The notes: generated by a model not told the origin, from the letters alone. A DNA stretch of 64,000 bases from Amphiplicatus sp046296195 (GCA_046296195.1 JBKBLR010000009.1:39682-103681); one strand, 5' to 3'; positions 8,528 to 17,862 are shown, numbered from the stretch's first letter. Numbers and translations: made by a program.

Positions 8528-9728
8528 GAACCTCTCCCGGTTTCCGTAACGCGGCGACGTTGTCGCGCGCGGGCGCTCTCACCCGATCGAGGGCGGCGAA
8601 GATGTCGCGCAGCAGGTCTTTGGGATGTTCCAACCCGATCGAAAAGCGCACCAGCCGGTCCGAAATGCCGGCGCGCGCGCGCGCCTCCGGCGTCATCGAG
8701 GCGTGGGTCATGGTCGCCGGCGTGCACGCGAGGCTTTCAAACCCGCCGAGCGATTCAGCGATGGTGAAGATGGAGAGCCCGCGCAGCAGCTCGACGACAT
8801 CGACGTCGGCCGCGAATTCGGCGCTGAGCATAGCGCCGAAGCCCTTCTGCTGGCGGCGCGCGATGTCATGGCCCGCATGTCCGGCGAGCCCCGGATAGTA
8901 GACGCGCCCGACGCGGTCATCGCGGCCGAGCGCCTCGGCGATCTCGCCGGCGGTCTCCTGCTGGCGCTCGATGCGGGTGAACAGCGTGCGCAGGCCCCGC
9001 AAGGTGAGAAAGCTGTCAAAGGGCGCGCCGGTGACCCCGGTTGCGTTCGCCCACCAGGCGAGCTCCTCGCCGAGCCCCTTTTCGCGCGCGATGACGGCGC
9101 CGCCGACGACGTCGGAATGGCCGTTGATGTATTTCGTCGTCGAATGGATGACGATGTCGCAACCGAGCGCGAGGGGGCGCTGCAAGGCCGGCGACAGGAA
9201 GGTGTTGTCGGCGACGACGATCGCGCCGGCCGACTTCGCCGCCGCCGCCGTCGCCGCGATGTCGGTGATCCGGAGCAGCGGATTGCTCGGCGTCTCGATG
9301 AGAACGAGCTTCGGCTTCCTCGCCAGCGCCGCGGCGAGCGCCCCGGGATCGGTCTCATTGACGAAGAGAACCTCGAAATGCCCGCGGCGCGCGCGCGCGG
9401 AGAGCAGGCGGTGCGTGCCGCCGTAACAATCATGCGGCGCGATGACGATGTCGCCCGGATTGACGAGCGTGAGCACGAGATCGACCGCCGCCATCCCAGT
9501 CGCGGTGATGATGCCGCGCTCGCCGCCTTCGAGGGCGCAGAGCGCGCGTTCAAGCTCGGCGCGCGTCGGATTGCCCGACCGGCAATAGTCGAACTCCGGC
9601 TTTTCGAGCGGATCGCGCCAGCCATAGGTCGCCGACAGATGGATCGGCGGCGAGACGGCGTTGAAGGCGCGGTCGCTGGCGACGCCGGCGTTTGCGGCGA
9701 TCGTCTCGGCATGAAGGGGTGTCGACAT
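8517..9728 (-). CDS. metB: Cystathionine gamma-synthase
   Basis: PLP enzyme joining an O-acyl-homoserine with cysteine to make cystathionine for methionine synthesis. The 403 aa show the Cys/Met-metabolism PLP family pattern: SGNPTRAELERALCALEGG, APHDCYGGTHRL, IETPSNPLL, VVADNTFLSP, and the Schiff-base lysine K199 in HSTTKYINGHSDVVGG. O-acetylhomoserine sulfhydrylase (metZ/metY) is an alternative in the same family, but the DCYGGTHRLL stretch and the neighbours fit MetB. It lies 3 nt after metX and overlaps the kinase-dehydrogenase fusion. Confidence 0.9.
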   Translation of the reverse strand: MSTPLHAETIAANAGVASDRAFNAVSPPIHLSATYGWRDPLEKPEFDYCRSGNPTRAELERALCALEGGERGIITATGMAAVDLVLTLVNPGDIVIAPHDCYGGTHRLLSARARRGHFEVLFVNETDPGALAAALARKPKLVLIETPSNPLLRITDIAATAAAAKSAGAIVVADNTFLSPALQRPLALGCDIVIHSTTKYINGHSDVVGGAVIAREKGLGEELAWWANATGVTGAPFDSFLTLRGLRTLFTRIERQQETAGEIAEALGRDDRVGRVYYPGLAGHAGHDIARRQQKGFGAMLSAEFAADVDVVELLRGLSIFTIAESLGGFESLACTPATMTHASMTPEARARAGISDRLVRFSIGLEHPKDLLRDIFAALDRVRAPARDNVAALRKPGEVHAR

Positions 9729-9731
9729 GGC

Positions 9732-10718
9732 TCAGCGTTCCTCGATGAATTGCCTGATCAGCGGCGCAAGGGCAGCGTGTTCCTTCAGGAACGCGTCATG
9801 GCCGTAGAGCGATGAAATCTCGGCGTAGCGGGCGTTCGGCGCCGATTCGGCGAGGCGGCGCGTGTCGCCGGCGGGAACGAGGCGGTCTTCTCTCGCCGCG
9901 ATGAACAACGCCTCGGCCGTGATGCGCGCGGGGTCGACGCGGTGGCGGTCGATCGAATCCGACAGCGTCACGAAGCGTTCAGGCGCCATTCGCCAGGCCT
10001 CGCCGCGGGCGATGAGATAGTCGCACACGGCGTAAGGATCGCCGGCCCTGGCGCCGGGGCGGTGCGGGAAGCGGGCGTTGAATTCCTCCGCCGTCCGATA
10101 GCTCGTCATGGCGAGCTGGCGCGCCAGCGACAGTCCCGCCTCAGGATCGCCCGCCCGGATGGCGAACTCGACGATGCGCCGCTGCACGCCGCGCAGCGCC
10201 GTCGCCGCCGCCTGCGGGCGATCGGCGGCGGAAATCACGCAGAGCTTTTCAAGGCGCTCGGGGAAGATTTCCGCGAAGGCGAGCGCCAGCATGCCGCCAT
10301 AGGAAGCGCCGACGAACGCTGAAAGGCGCGGGACGCCGATCGCGTCGAGCGCAAAGGCGAGCGCGCGCGCCTGATCATGCGTCGAGATTGTGCGCGCCGC
10401 CTCGCCCGGATTGGGCAGGAAATCAAAACCGATGACGCGGCGGGCGCGCGTGTCGATCGGCGCGCCCGCGCCGACGATGTCGCGCCACCATCCCTTCGAC
10501 GCTCCGGCGTCGGCGACCTCGCGCCCGGCGGAAATGCCGCCGGCGACGGCGATCGCCGGCGCGCCGTCAGGACCGAACAGGCGCAGCCGCACTTCCGGCT
10601 TCGTCAGGCGTTCGCCTGATTGCAGCGTGAAATCGGCGGGCAGCAGCACGCTGACATCGGCGCCGGCGGGAGCCGGGGCGTCAGGGTCTGGCCAGATGAC
10701 TTCAAGGGCGGCGGACAT
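9732..10718 (-). CDS. metX: Homoserine O-acyltransferase (MetX-like alpha/beta hydrolase)
   Basis: Activates homoserine by acylation, the first committed step of methionine synthesis. The 328-aa alpha/beta-hydrolase has GGISAGREVAD, the nucleophile elbow GASYGGM (Ser at 139), the acid in AAREDRLVP and the His in YGHDAFLKE, the MetX arrangement. It is shorter than classical MetX (about 370-380 aa) and resembles the MetX-type homoserine O-succinyltransferases of xanthomonads, so the acyl group (acetyl or succinyl) is uncertain. An in-frame TTG precedes the ATG; the ATG at 10718 follows GCAGAGG at 6-8 nt spacing. First gene of the SAM-riboswitch operon. Confidence 0.88.
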   Translation of the reverse strand: MSAALEVIWPDPDAPAPAGADVSVLLPADFTLQSGERLTKPEVRLRLFGPDGAPAIAVAGGISAGREVADAGASKGWWRDIVGAGAPIDTRARRVIGFDFLPNPGEAARTISTHDQARALAFALDAIGVPRLSAFVGASYGGMLALAFAEIFPERLEKLCVISAADRPQAAATALRGVQRRIVEFAIRAGDPEAGLSLARQLAMTSYRTAEEFNARFPHRPGARAGDPYAVCDYLIARGEAWRMAPERFVTLSDSIDRHRVDPARITAEALFIAAREDRLVPAGDTRRLAESAPNARYAEISSLYGHDAFLKEHAALAPLIRQFIEER

Positions 10719-10726
10719 CAATCGGC

Positions 10727-10765
10727 CTCTGCTTCCTCGCGTCGCGCATCAGGAAAATCGCAGAG
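10727..10765 (-). promoter_or_regulatory. Hairpin covering the metX ribosome-binding site
   Basis: On the minus strand CTCTGC (10765-10760) pairs with GCAGAG (10732-10727) and TTCCT (10755-10751) pairs with AGGAA (10737-10733), with a GATT bulge. The 3' arm AGGAAGCAGAG is the purine-rich region before the metX ATG, so the stem hides the Shine-Dalgarno. It lies between the SAM aptamer and metX with no U-tract, which suggests translational control. Confidence 0.6.
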
Positions 10766-10801
10766 ACCCATCGGAGCGCGGCCACAGGGCCGCTTCACCG
10801 A

Positions 10802-10917
10802 CTCATCTCTCGAAGCTTTCGCCTCGAAGGATTTGGCACCTTTCCGGAAGGCGGGTCGCGCGATCCGGCGGTTGCCCCAGCGTCTAAGGGCCTTTCCCTC
10901 GGCTGGTCTTGATGAGC
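10802..10917 (-). promoter_or_regulatory. SAM riboswitch (SAM-I clan aptamer) upstream of metX
   Basis: On the minus strand the aptamer starts CTCATCAAGACCAGC and ends GAGATGAG, and CTCATC (10916-10911) pairs with GATGAG (10807-10802) as P1. In between are GAGGGAAAGGCCC, a CCAGC/GCTGG stem, GGGGCAACC (10878-10870), a CCGGA/TCCGG stem, AAAGGTGCCAAATCC (10843-10829), and a perfect 6-bp stem CGAGGC-GAAA-GCTTCG (10826-10811). The strings GCAACC and GGTGCCAA.TCC and the closing P1 are hallmarks of the SAM-I/SAM-IV clan. It sits right after the predicted promoter and ahead of metX, where a SAM sensor is expected. Subtype is not settled by eye. Confidence 0.87.
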
Positions 10918-10927
10918 TTAGGCGCGG

Positions 10928-10956
10928 TTCTAGCCGCAGAAAATTTTCCCCGTCAA
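10928..10956 (-). promoter_or_regulatory. Probable promoter of the metX operon
   Basis: On the minus strand TTGACG (10956-10951) and CTAGAA (10933-10928) are 17 nt apart. The predicted start near 10921 lies a few bases before the SAM aptamer, so the transcript begins with the riboswitch. Confidence 0.6.
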
Positions 10957-11274
10957 CAGGAATTTCGCCGCCCGCGCCCGCGCCTCATCCGTGTAAGGAT
11001 CAATGCCGGCACGACGGGGCAGGGCTAACGAATTGTTTTTGCAAGGCAATCGGACGCAGCAGAAACCGCTTCAGCAGATTGGAAAGCCGCCATAAAAGGC
11101 TCGCCGGCATCCCCCGCTTAGCATAATCGGCCAAAAGCGGCCGAAAATTCTTCGCATCCGCAGCATGAAAATCCTTGCGCCGCGGCCCGGTGCGACCCTA
11201 GCGTCGCTAAAACGACAACCGGCGACGGGCGCAGGCGCGCCCGCATCGCCTTTGGGAGCGCCACCGGAAGAGCC
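10957..11274 (+). other. Intergenic region between met promoter and gltD
   Basis: A 318-base stretch between the divergent metX and gltD units. It holds a 6-bp inverted repeat TCGGCC-AAAAGC-GGCCGA at 11127-11144 with CATAAT (11122-11127) at its left edge, and a GGAAGAG Shine-Dalgarno before gltD. I cannot point to a convincing -35/-10 pair or a sigma-54 site for gltD. A 93-codon frame from 11165 runs into gltD in another frame and looks like shadow. Confidence 0.4.
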
Positions 11275-12699
11275 ATGCTCGCCTTCACGACCCTTGCGCG
11301 GCGGACGCCCGGGAAACGCGACGCGCAAACGCGCCGCGCGGATTTCGGCGAAATCTACGCGCCCTTCGCCGAGGCTGAGGCGCGCGCGCAGGCCTCGCGT
11401 TGCAGCCAGTGCGGCGTTCCCTTCTGCCAGAATCATTGTCCGTTGACGAATGATATTCCCGACTGGCTGCGCCTTGCTTCCGAGGGCCGTCTCAAAGAAG
11501 CCTATGCGCTGTCGTCGGCGACGAACTCGATGCCGGAGATCTGCGGCCGCATCTGCCCGCAGGACCGGCTGTGCGAGGGCGCCTGCGTCATCGAACAATC
11601 CGGACACGGAACGGTGACGATCGGCGCGATCGAGCAGTTCATCACGGAGACGGCGTGGCGCGAAGGCTGGGTTGCGCCGATCGCCGTCGGCGCGCCGACC
11701 GGCCGCTCGGCCGGGATCATCGGCGCGGGCCCGGCGGGGCTCGCCGCCGCCGAGGAGCTTTTGAAAGCCGGCGTCGCGGTGACGATCTATGATCGCCATG
11801 ATCGCGCCGGCGGGCTCCTCGTCTACGGCATCCCGAACTTCAAGCTCGAAAAATCGGTCGTTGCGCGCCGCATCGCCCGCCTCGAGCGGGCGGGCGCCGT
11901 CTTCCGGCTCAATATCGATGTGGGCCGCGACATCAGCTTTTCGGCGCTGCGCGCCCGGCACGATGCGGTCCTCATCGCCGCCGGCGTTTACCGGGCGCGC
12001 GCGCTCGACCTTGAGGGCGAGAACGGGGAGGGCGTCGTCGCCGCGCTCGACTATCTCACCGCCTCCAATCGGCGCGGCTTCGGCGAAACGCCGGCGAACG
12101 CCGATGCGCTCGACGCGAAGGGACGCGACGTCGTCGTCATCGGCGGCGGCGACACCGCGATGGATTGCGTGCGGACGGCGGTGCGCCAGGGCGCGGCCTC
12201 CGTCACCTGTCTTTACCGGCGCGACAGGGCCAACATGCCGGGATCGGCGCGCGAAACGGCGCATGCGGAGGAAGAGGGCGTGCGCTTCCTGTGGCTCGCA
12301 GCGCCGGCGCGCCTTCTCTTCGCCGGCGGCGCCGTCGCCGGCGTCGAGGCTGTGCGCATGAAGCTCGGCGCGCGCGACGCGACGGGCCGCGCCGGCGTCG
12401 AACCCGATCCCGCTTCCTCGTTTCGGCTGCCGGCGGGCCTCGTCGTCAAGGCGCTCGGCTTCGAGCCTGAAGACCTGCCGGCGATGTTCGGCGAGCCGCA
12501 GCTCAAGACGACGGCGCGCGGCACGCTGCGCGTGCGCCCGGGCGGTCTTGAGACGTCGCTTCCCGGCGTCTTCGCCGCCGGCGACATCGTGCGCGGAGCC
12601 TCGCTCGTCGTTTGGGCGATCAAGGACGGGCGCGATGCGGCGGCGCAGATCGTCGAACGCCTGAGCGCCGACCGGCCCGCCCTCATCGCGGCGGAATGA
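11275..12699 (+). CDS. gltD: Glutamate synthase (NADPH) small subunit
   Basis: Passes electrons from NADPH through FAD and [4Fe-4S] clusters to the large subunit for glutamate formation in ammonia assimilation. The 474 aa carry N-terminal cysteine clusters at C43, C46, C51, C55 and C90, C94, C100, C104, then the FAD dinucleotide fold GIIGAGPAGLAAAEELL near 147-163, the NADPH fold VVIGGGDTAMDCVRTA, and the closing GVFAAGDIVRGASLVVWAI. The ATG is preceded by GGAAGAG. The gene precedes gltB by 13 nt, so the operon order is gltD-gltB. Confidence 0.96.
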   Translation: MLAFTTLARRTPGKRDAQTRRADFGEIYAPFAEAEARAQASRCSQCGVPFCQNHCPLTNDIPDWLRLASEGRLKEAYALSSATNSMPEICGRICPQDRLCEGACVIEQSGHGTVTIGAIEQFITETAWREGWVAPIAVGAPTGRSAGIIGAGPAGLAAAEELLKAGVAVTIYDRHDRAGGLLVYGIPNFKLEKSVVARRIARLERAGAVFRLNIDVGRDISFSALRARHDAVLIAAGVYRARALDLEGENGEGVVAALDYLTASNRRGFGETPANADALDAKGRDVVVIGGGDTAMDCVRTAVRQGAASVTCLYRRDRANMPGSARETAHAEEEGVRFLWLAAPARLLFAGGAVAGVEAVRMKLGARDATGRAGVEPDPASSFRLPAGLVVKALGFEPEDLPAMFGEPQLKTTARGTLRVRPGGLETSLPGVFAAGDIVRGASLVVWAIKDGRDAAAQIVERLSADRPALIAAE

Positions 12700-12712
12700 C
12701 GGGCCGGCGGCG

Positions 12713-15700
12713 ATGAGCGACCCCGTTGAAACCTATCAGCGCCGGCGCGCCGCCCTCGCGGCGGCGGGGGCTTATGATCCGACATCGGAGCATGACGCCT
12801 GCGGCGTCGGCCTTGTCGCCGCGATCGACGGCGCGCCGCGGCGCGACATCGTCGAGATGGCGATCGCAGCGCTGAAGGCGGTCTGGCATCGCGGCGCAGT
12901 CGCCGCCGACGGCAAGACCGGCGACGGCGCGGGTCTTCTCGTCGCCATTCCGCAGGCCTTCTTCCGCGCCCAGGTCGAGCGCATGGGCCGCACGCCGCTC
13001 GCGCGCGATCTCTGCGCCGGGATGATCTTCCTGCCGCGCACCAATCTCGCCGCGCAGGACGCCTGCCGCGCGATCGTCGAGGCCGAGATCATCCGCGACG
13101 GCTTCAACGTCTATGGCTGGCGCCAGGCGCCGGTCGATCCCTCCCGGCTCGGGCTGCGCGCCGGCCTCGTCCGGCCGGAAATCGAACAGATACTCTTCTG
13201 CGACCTCAAGGACCGCAAGACCGACGAGCTCGAGCGCGCCCTCTATCTCATCCGCCGGCGGATCGAAAAGCGCGCGCGCGACGCGGGGCGCCAGGAATTC
13301 TACGTCGCCTCGCTGTCGGCGCGCTCGATCATCTACAAGGGCATGTTCCTCGCCGAGGAAATCGACCGCTTTTATCCCGACCTGCGCGATCCGGACTTCG
13401 TGTCGTCGATCGCGATCTTCCACCAGCGCTATTCGACGAACACCTTTCCCGAATGGCGCCTCGCCCAGCCCTTCCGGATGCTCGCCCACAATGGCGAGAT
13501 CAACACCCTCAAAGGCAACATCAACTGGATGAGGAGCCATGAGATCCGCATGGCCTCCGCCGTCTTCGGCGCCGCGCAGGACCAGGTGAAGCCGGTGATC
13601 CAGCCAGGCTCGTCCGACAGCGCCGCGCTCGATCAAGCCTTCGAGCTCATCGTGCGCGCCGGGCGGTCGGGCCCGATGGCGAAGACGCTGCTCATTCCCG
13701 AAGCCTGGGAGAAGCAGGCGGGCGTGATGAAGGAGGAATGGCGCGCGCTCTACGCCTATTCGAACGCGGTGATGGAGCCCTGGGACGGGCCGGCGGCGAT
13801 CTGCGCGTTCGACGGGCGCTGGGCGCTCGCCGGCGTCGATCGCAACGGGCTGAGGCCGCTGCGCTATGCGCTCACCGAAGACGGCGTCATCGCCGTCGGG
13901 TCGGAAACCGGCATGTGCCCGCTCGGCGAGCGCAAGGTGGTCAAGCGGGGCGCGCTCGAACCGGGCCGGATGATCGCGCTCGATATGGAGGAGCGGCGCT
14001 TTTACGAGCAGGACGAGATTCTCGATCTTCTCGCCGCCAAGCACCCCTATCGCGACTGGCTCCGGAACGTCGTCGAGCTGGAGCCGGAAATCGGCCCGGG
14101 TCCGGAGGAACGCCTCTACCCCGGCCCCGCGCTCGCCGCGCGCCAGCGGGCCGCCGGCTGGTCGCTCGAAGATCTCGATCTCGTGCTGCGGCCGATGGCG
14201 GCGACCGGCAAGGAAGCGGTCGGCTCGATGGGCGATGACACGCCAATTGCGGTCTTGTCGGACGAGTATCGTCCGCTGTCGCACTATTTCCGCCAGAATT
14301 TCAGCCAGGTGACGAACCCGCCGATCGACCCGTTGCGCGAAGACGGCGTGATGAGCCTGACGACGCGGTTCAAGAACCTCGGCAACATCCTTGCCTCCGA
14401 CGAGACGCAGACCGACGTCTTCGCGCTGGCGAGCCCGGTGCTGACGAACGGCATGTATCTGCGCCTGCGCGCGCTTCTCGACCAGAAGATCGTCGAGATC
14501 GATTGCCTTTATGAAGCCGGCGAGGCGCGCGGCGACGGCCTTGCGCTGAAGCGCGCGCTCGACCGCATCCGGGCCGAGGCCGAACAGGCGCTTCAAGACG
14601 GCGCGGGCATCATCATCCTCACGGACGAACGCCAGGACGCCGCGCGCGTACCGATGCCGATGATCCTCGCGGCGGGCGGGGTTCACGCGCATCTGACCGA
14701 CATCGGCCGGCGCACCTTCTGTTCGATCATCGTGCGCTCGGCCGAGTGCATGGACGCGCATTATGCGGCGGTGCTCGTCGGCGCCGGCGCGACGGCGGTT
14801 AGCCCCTATCTCGCCTTTGAATCCGTCGCCGCGGCGCATGAAACCGGCCAGCTCGGCGCGCTCACGCTCGGCCAGTGCGTCTATAATTACAAATGCGCGC
14901 TCGAGGCGGGGCTCCTGAAGATCATTTCCAAGATGGGGATTTCCGTCATCTCGTCCTATCGCGGCGGGTGCAATTTCGAGGCGCTCGGCCTTTCGCGCGC
15001 GCTCGTCGAGGAATTCTTCCCGGGCGTTCCAAGCCGCATTTCCGGCATCGGCCTTGCGGGCATCGAGAAGCGCGCGCGGGCGCTGCATGCGCGCGCCTGG
15101 CGCGGCGAGGCGACGCTTCCGGTCGGCGGCTTCTACCGGCAGCGCGCGCGCGGCGAGCGGCACATCCTCGAAGCGCGCATCGTCGCGGACCTGCAGAAGG
15201 CCGTGCGGGAGAATGATGCGGAGGCCTTCGCCCGCTACGCCGAAGCCCTCGACGGCGCCCGGCCGGCGCAGGTGCGGGACCTCCTGGAGCCGCGCGCGCT
15301 GGCGGAACCGCTCGATCCGTCGGATGTCGAGCCCGCCCCGGCGATCATCCGGCGGTTCTTGACGCCCGGCATGTCGCTCGGCTCGCTCTCGCCGGAAGCC
15401 CATGGCGCGCTCAACATCGCGATGAACCGGCTCGGCGCGCGCTCGGTTTCGGGCGAAGGCGGCGAGGATCCCGACCGCTATGAGCCGCTTGCGAACGGCG
15501 ACAGCATGAATTCGCGCGTGAAGCAGGTCGCCTCGGGCCGGTTCGGCGTCACCGCCGAGTATCTCAATCAGTGTACGGAGCTCGAGATCAAGATCGCGCA
15601 GGGCGCAAAGCCCGGCGAGGGCGGCCAGCTGCCGGGCTTCAAGGTCACCGAGTTCATCGCGCGCATGCGCCACGCGACGCCCGGCGTCACGCTGATCTCG

Positions 15701-17245
15701 CCGCCGCCGCATCATGACATCTATTCGATCGAAGATCTCGCCCAGCTCATCTATGACCTGAAGCAGATCAATCCGGTCGCGCGCGTCTGCGTGAAACTCG
15801 TCTCGGCGGGCGGCATCGGCGCGATCGCAGCCGGCGTCGCCAAGGCGAAGGCCGACGTCATCCTCATCTCCGGCCATGTCGGCGGCACGGGCGCGAGCCC
15901 GCTCACCTCGATCAAGTTCGCCGGCGGCCCGTGGGAGCTCGGGGTCGCGGAAGCCCACCAGGTGCTGACGCTCAACGATCTGCGCGGACAGGTGACGCTG
16001 CGGACCGACGGCGGCATCCGCACCGGGCGCGACATCGTCATCGCGGCGATGCTCGGCGCGGAGGAGTTCGGCGTCGGCGCCATGGCGCTCGTCGCGCTCG
16101 GTTGCCTGATGGTGCGCCAGTGCCATTCGAACACCTGCCCGGTCGGCATCACGACGCAGGATGAAAAGCTGCGGAAGCGGTTCACCGGCGCGCCGGAGCA
16201 TGTCGTGCGGCTGATGACCTTCCTCGCCGAGGACGTGCGCCGGCATCTGGCGCGGCTCGGCGCCCGCTCGCTCGCCGACATCGTCGGGCGCACGGACCTG
16301 CTGGCGCAGGTCTCGCGCGGGTCTGCCGATCTCGACGATCTCGACCTCAATCCGATCCTCGTGCGTCTCGATCCTGACGCCCAGCCGCCCGCCGCCGAGC
16401 CGCGCCCGCGCATCGAAGTCGAGCCGACGCTCGACCAGCGCCTGCGGCCGCGCCTGTCGCCCTTCTTCATCCGCGGCGAGCGCCAGGTCATCGAGGCCGA
16501 GGTGCGCAACACCGATCGCACGATCGGCGCGCGGCTGTCCTCGGAAATCGTCCGCACCATGAAGGATCGCCGGCTGGATGAGGATCATCTGACGCTGCGA
16601 CTTTCAGGATCGGCGGGGCAGTCGTTCGGCGCCTTCGCAACGCGCGGGATGAAGATCGTCGTCGACGGCGACGCCAATGATTATGTCGGCAAGGGCCTTT
16701 CGGGCGCCGTCGTGGTCGTGAAGGGCGCGGGCCGCGCCGGCGACGCCGTCATCGGCAACACCTGCCTTTACGGCGCGACCTCGGGCGCGCTGTTCGCCGC
16801 GGGCCGCGCTGGCGGGCGCTTCGCCGTCAGGAACTCCGGCGCGCTCGCCGTCGTCGAGGGGTGTCTCGCCAATGGCTGCGAATACATGACCGGCGGCGCG
16901 GTCGTCATCCTCGGTCCCGTCGGGTTCAATTTCGGCGCCGGCATGACCGGCGGGGAAGCCTTCGTCTACGATCCGGAAAGCGCCTTCGAACGCTTCGCCA
17001 ACAAGGATACCATTCTCATCGGCGGCGCCGATGACGAAGCGGCGCGCCGCCTGAAGGCGCTCATCGAACGCCACCTTGCCGAAACGTCGTCGCCGGTCGC
17101 GCGGCGGATTCTCGACGATTGGCCGCTGGCGCGCTTCCAGTTCCGGCATGTGATCGCCAAGGAAGCGGCCGCGCAGCGCGCCGAGCAGGAACGCCTGAAG
17201 CGGGTCGAGGACGCCGCCAAGGGGCGGATGCTGGCTCAGGCCTAG
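12713..17245 (+). CDS. gltB: Glutamate synthase (NADPH) large subunit
   Basis: Converts glutamine plus 2-oxoglutarate to two glutamates, with ammonia channelled between sites. The 1510 residues match the bacterial alpha subunit. The class II glutaminase nucleophile is Cys30 (EHDACGVGLVA), so a short propeptide of 29 residues must be removed. Next come the glutaminase domain to about 430, a central domain, the FMN/[3Fe-4S] synthase domain (GHVGGTGASPLTSIKFAG; cluster Cys in GCLMVRQCHSNTCPVG near 1127-1138) and the GXGXG beta-helix end (GGAVVILGPVGFNFGAGMTGG). Forms the GltBD complex with the preceding gene. Confidence 0.97.
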   Translation: MSDPVETYQRRRAALAAAGAYDPTSEHDACGVGLVAAIDGAPRRDIVEMAIAALKAVWHRGAVAADGKTGDGAGLLVAIPQAFFRAQVERMGRTPLARDLCAGMIFLPRTNLAAQDACRAIVEAEIIRDGFNVYGWRQAPVDPSRLGLRAGLVRPEIEQILFCDLKDRKTDELERALYLIRRRIEKRARDAGRQEFYVASLSARSIIYKGMFLAEEIDRFYPDLRDPDFVSSIAIFHQRYSTNTFPEWRLAQPFRMLAHNGEINTLKGNINWMRSHEIRMASAVFGAAQDQVKPVIQPGSSDSAALDQAFELIVRAGRSGPMAKTLLIPEAWEKQAGVMKEEWRALYAYSNAVMEPWDGPAAICAFDGRWALAGVDRNGLRPLRYALTEDGVIAVGSETGMCPLGERKVVKRGALEPGRMIALDMEERRFYEQDEILDLLAAKHPYRDWLRNVVELEPEIGPGPEERLYPGPALAARQRAAGWSLEDLDLVLRPMAATGKEAVGSMGDDTPIAVLSDEYRPLSHYFRQNFSQVTNPPIDPLREDGVMSLTTRFKNLGNILASDETQTDVFALASPVLTNGMYLRLRALLDQKIVEIDCLYEAGEARGDGLALKRALDRIRAEAEQALQDGAGIIILTDERQDAARVPMPMILAAGGVHAHLTDIGRRTFCSIIVRSAECMDAHYAAVLVGAGATAVSPYLAFESVAAAHETGQLGALTLGQCVYNYKCALEAGLLKIISKMGISVISSYRGGCNFEALGLSRALVEEFFPGVPSRISGIGLAGIEKRARALHARAWRGEATLPVGGFYRQRARGERHILEARIVADLQKAVRENDAEAFARYAEALDGARPAQVRDLLEPRALAEPLDPSDVEPAPAIIRRFLTPGMSLGSLSPEAHGALNIAMNRLGARSVSGEGGEDPDRYEPLANGDSMNSRVKQVASGRFGVTAEYLNQCTELEIKIAQGAKPGEGGQLPGFKVTEFIARMRHATPGVTLISPPPHHDIYSIEDLAQLIYDLKQINPVARVCVKLVSAGGIGAIAAGVAKAKADVILISGHVGGTGASPLTSIKFAGGPWELGVAEAHQVLTLNDLRGQVTLRTDGGIRTGRDIVIAAMLGAEEFGVGAMALVALGCLMVRQCHSNTCPVGITTQDEKLRKRFTGAPEHVVRLMTFLAEDVRRHLARLGARSLADIVGRTDLLAQVSRGSADLDDLDLNPILVRLDPDAQPPAAEPRPRIEVEPTLDQRLRPRLSPFFIRGERQVIEAEVRNTDRTIGARLSSEIVRTMKDRRLDEDHLTLRLSGSAGQSFGAFATRGMKIVVDGDANDYVGKGLSGAVVVVKGAGRAGDAVIGNTCLYGATSGALFAAGRAGGRFAVRNSGALAVVEGCLANGCEYMTGGAVVILGPVGFNFGAGMTGGEAFVYDPESAFERFANKDTILIGGADDEAARRLKALIERHLAETSSPVARRILDDWPLARFQFRHVIAKEAAAQRAEQERLKRVEDAAKGRMLAQA

Positions 17246-17316
17246 CCGCGCCCGCCCCTTGCTATTCCCGTGGCGCGTCGGCGCGACGTAGGTTAGGGTC
17301 TGCGAAGCGTTCGGTC

Positions 17317-17862
17317 ATGTTCTCCATTAAGCACCGGCTTTTCGCGGCCGGCTTTGTCCTTGTCAGCGTCGTCTCGCGAGCGCGCGCGAGCGATGAGGAC
17401 TGGGACAAGGCGGGCACGGTCGTGCGCTGGACGCTCGTCGGCGCCGCGCTCGCAGTTCCCGCCGCGAAGGGCGATTGGGACGGCGGCCTGCAAGCCTTGG
17501 GGAGCGTCGGCGCCGCGACGCTGGCGACGACGGGCCTCAAGGAAGCCTTTCCGAAGACCCGGCCGGATGGAAGCGACAATCGCAGCTTTCCTTCGGGGCA
17601 CACCTCGACCGCCTTCGCCGCGGCGGCGACCTTGACCAATCGCTATGGCTGGAAGATCGGCCTGCCCGCGCATGCGGCCGCCGCCTTTGTCGGCGCCTCG
17701 CGCATCGAGGCGGAGAAGCACGATATTGTCGACGTGCTGGCGGGCGCGGCGACCGGCAGCCTTGGCGGGTTTCTCATCACCCGGAAGTTTGATGATGAGG
17801 TCGTCATCATTCCGTGGGCGGACGGCGACGGCGCCGGCCTGCTCATCGCCGGACGCTTTTAG
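17317..17862 (+). CDS. PAP2-family phosphatase, exported
   Basis: A 181-aa protein with an N-terminal signal-like segment (MFSIKHRLFAAGFVLVSVVSRARA). The three PAP2 motifs are present: KEAFPKTRPD (K...RP), SFPSGHTS (PSGH) and ASRIEAEKHDIVDVLAG (SR.....H...D). Such enzymes remove phosphate from lipid phosphates or undecaprenyl pyrophosphate at the periplasmic side; the substrate cannot be told here. The ATG at 17317 is chosen because the earlier frame overlaps gltB. Its end overlaps the convergent DUF5694 gene by 20 nt. Confidence 0.85.
   Translation: MFSIKHRLFAAGFVLVSVVSRARASDEDWDKAGTVVRWTLVGAALAVPAAKGDWDGGLQALGSVGAATLATTGLKEAFPKTRPDGSDNRSFPSGHTSTAFAAAATLTNRYGWKIGLPAHAAAAFVGASRIEAEKHDIVDVLAGAATGSLGGFLITRKFDDEVVIIPWADGDGAGLLIAGRF

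Noticed and set aside
11165..11446. A 93-codon frame upstream of gltD
   Set aside because: Overlaps the gltD N-terminus in another frame, with no family likeness and low-complexity product.
12683..16588. A 1301-codon open frame on the minus strand opposite gltB
   Set aside because: It is the mirror of a GC-rich gene with strong codon bias; the plus strand encodes an unmistakable GltB and the mirror product has no family pattern.
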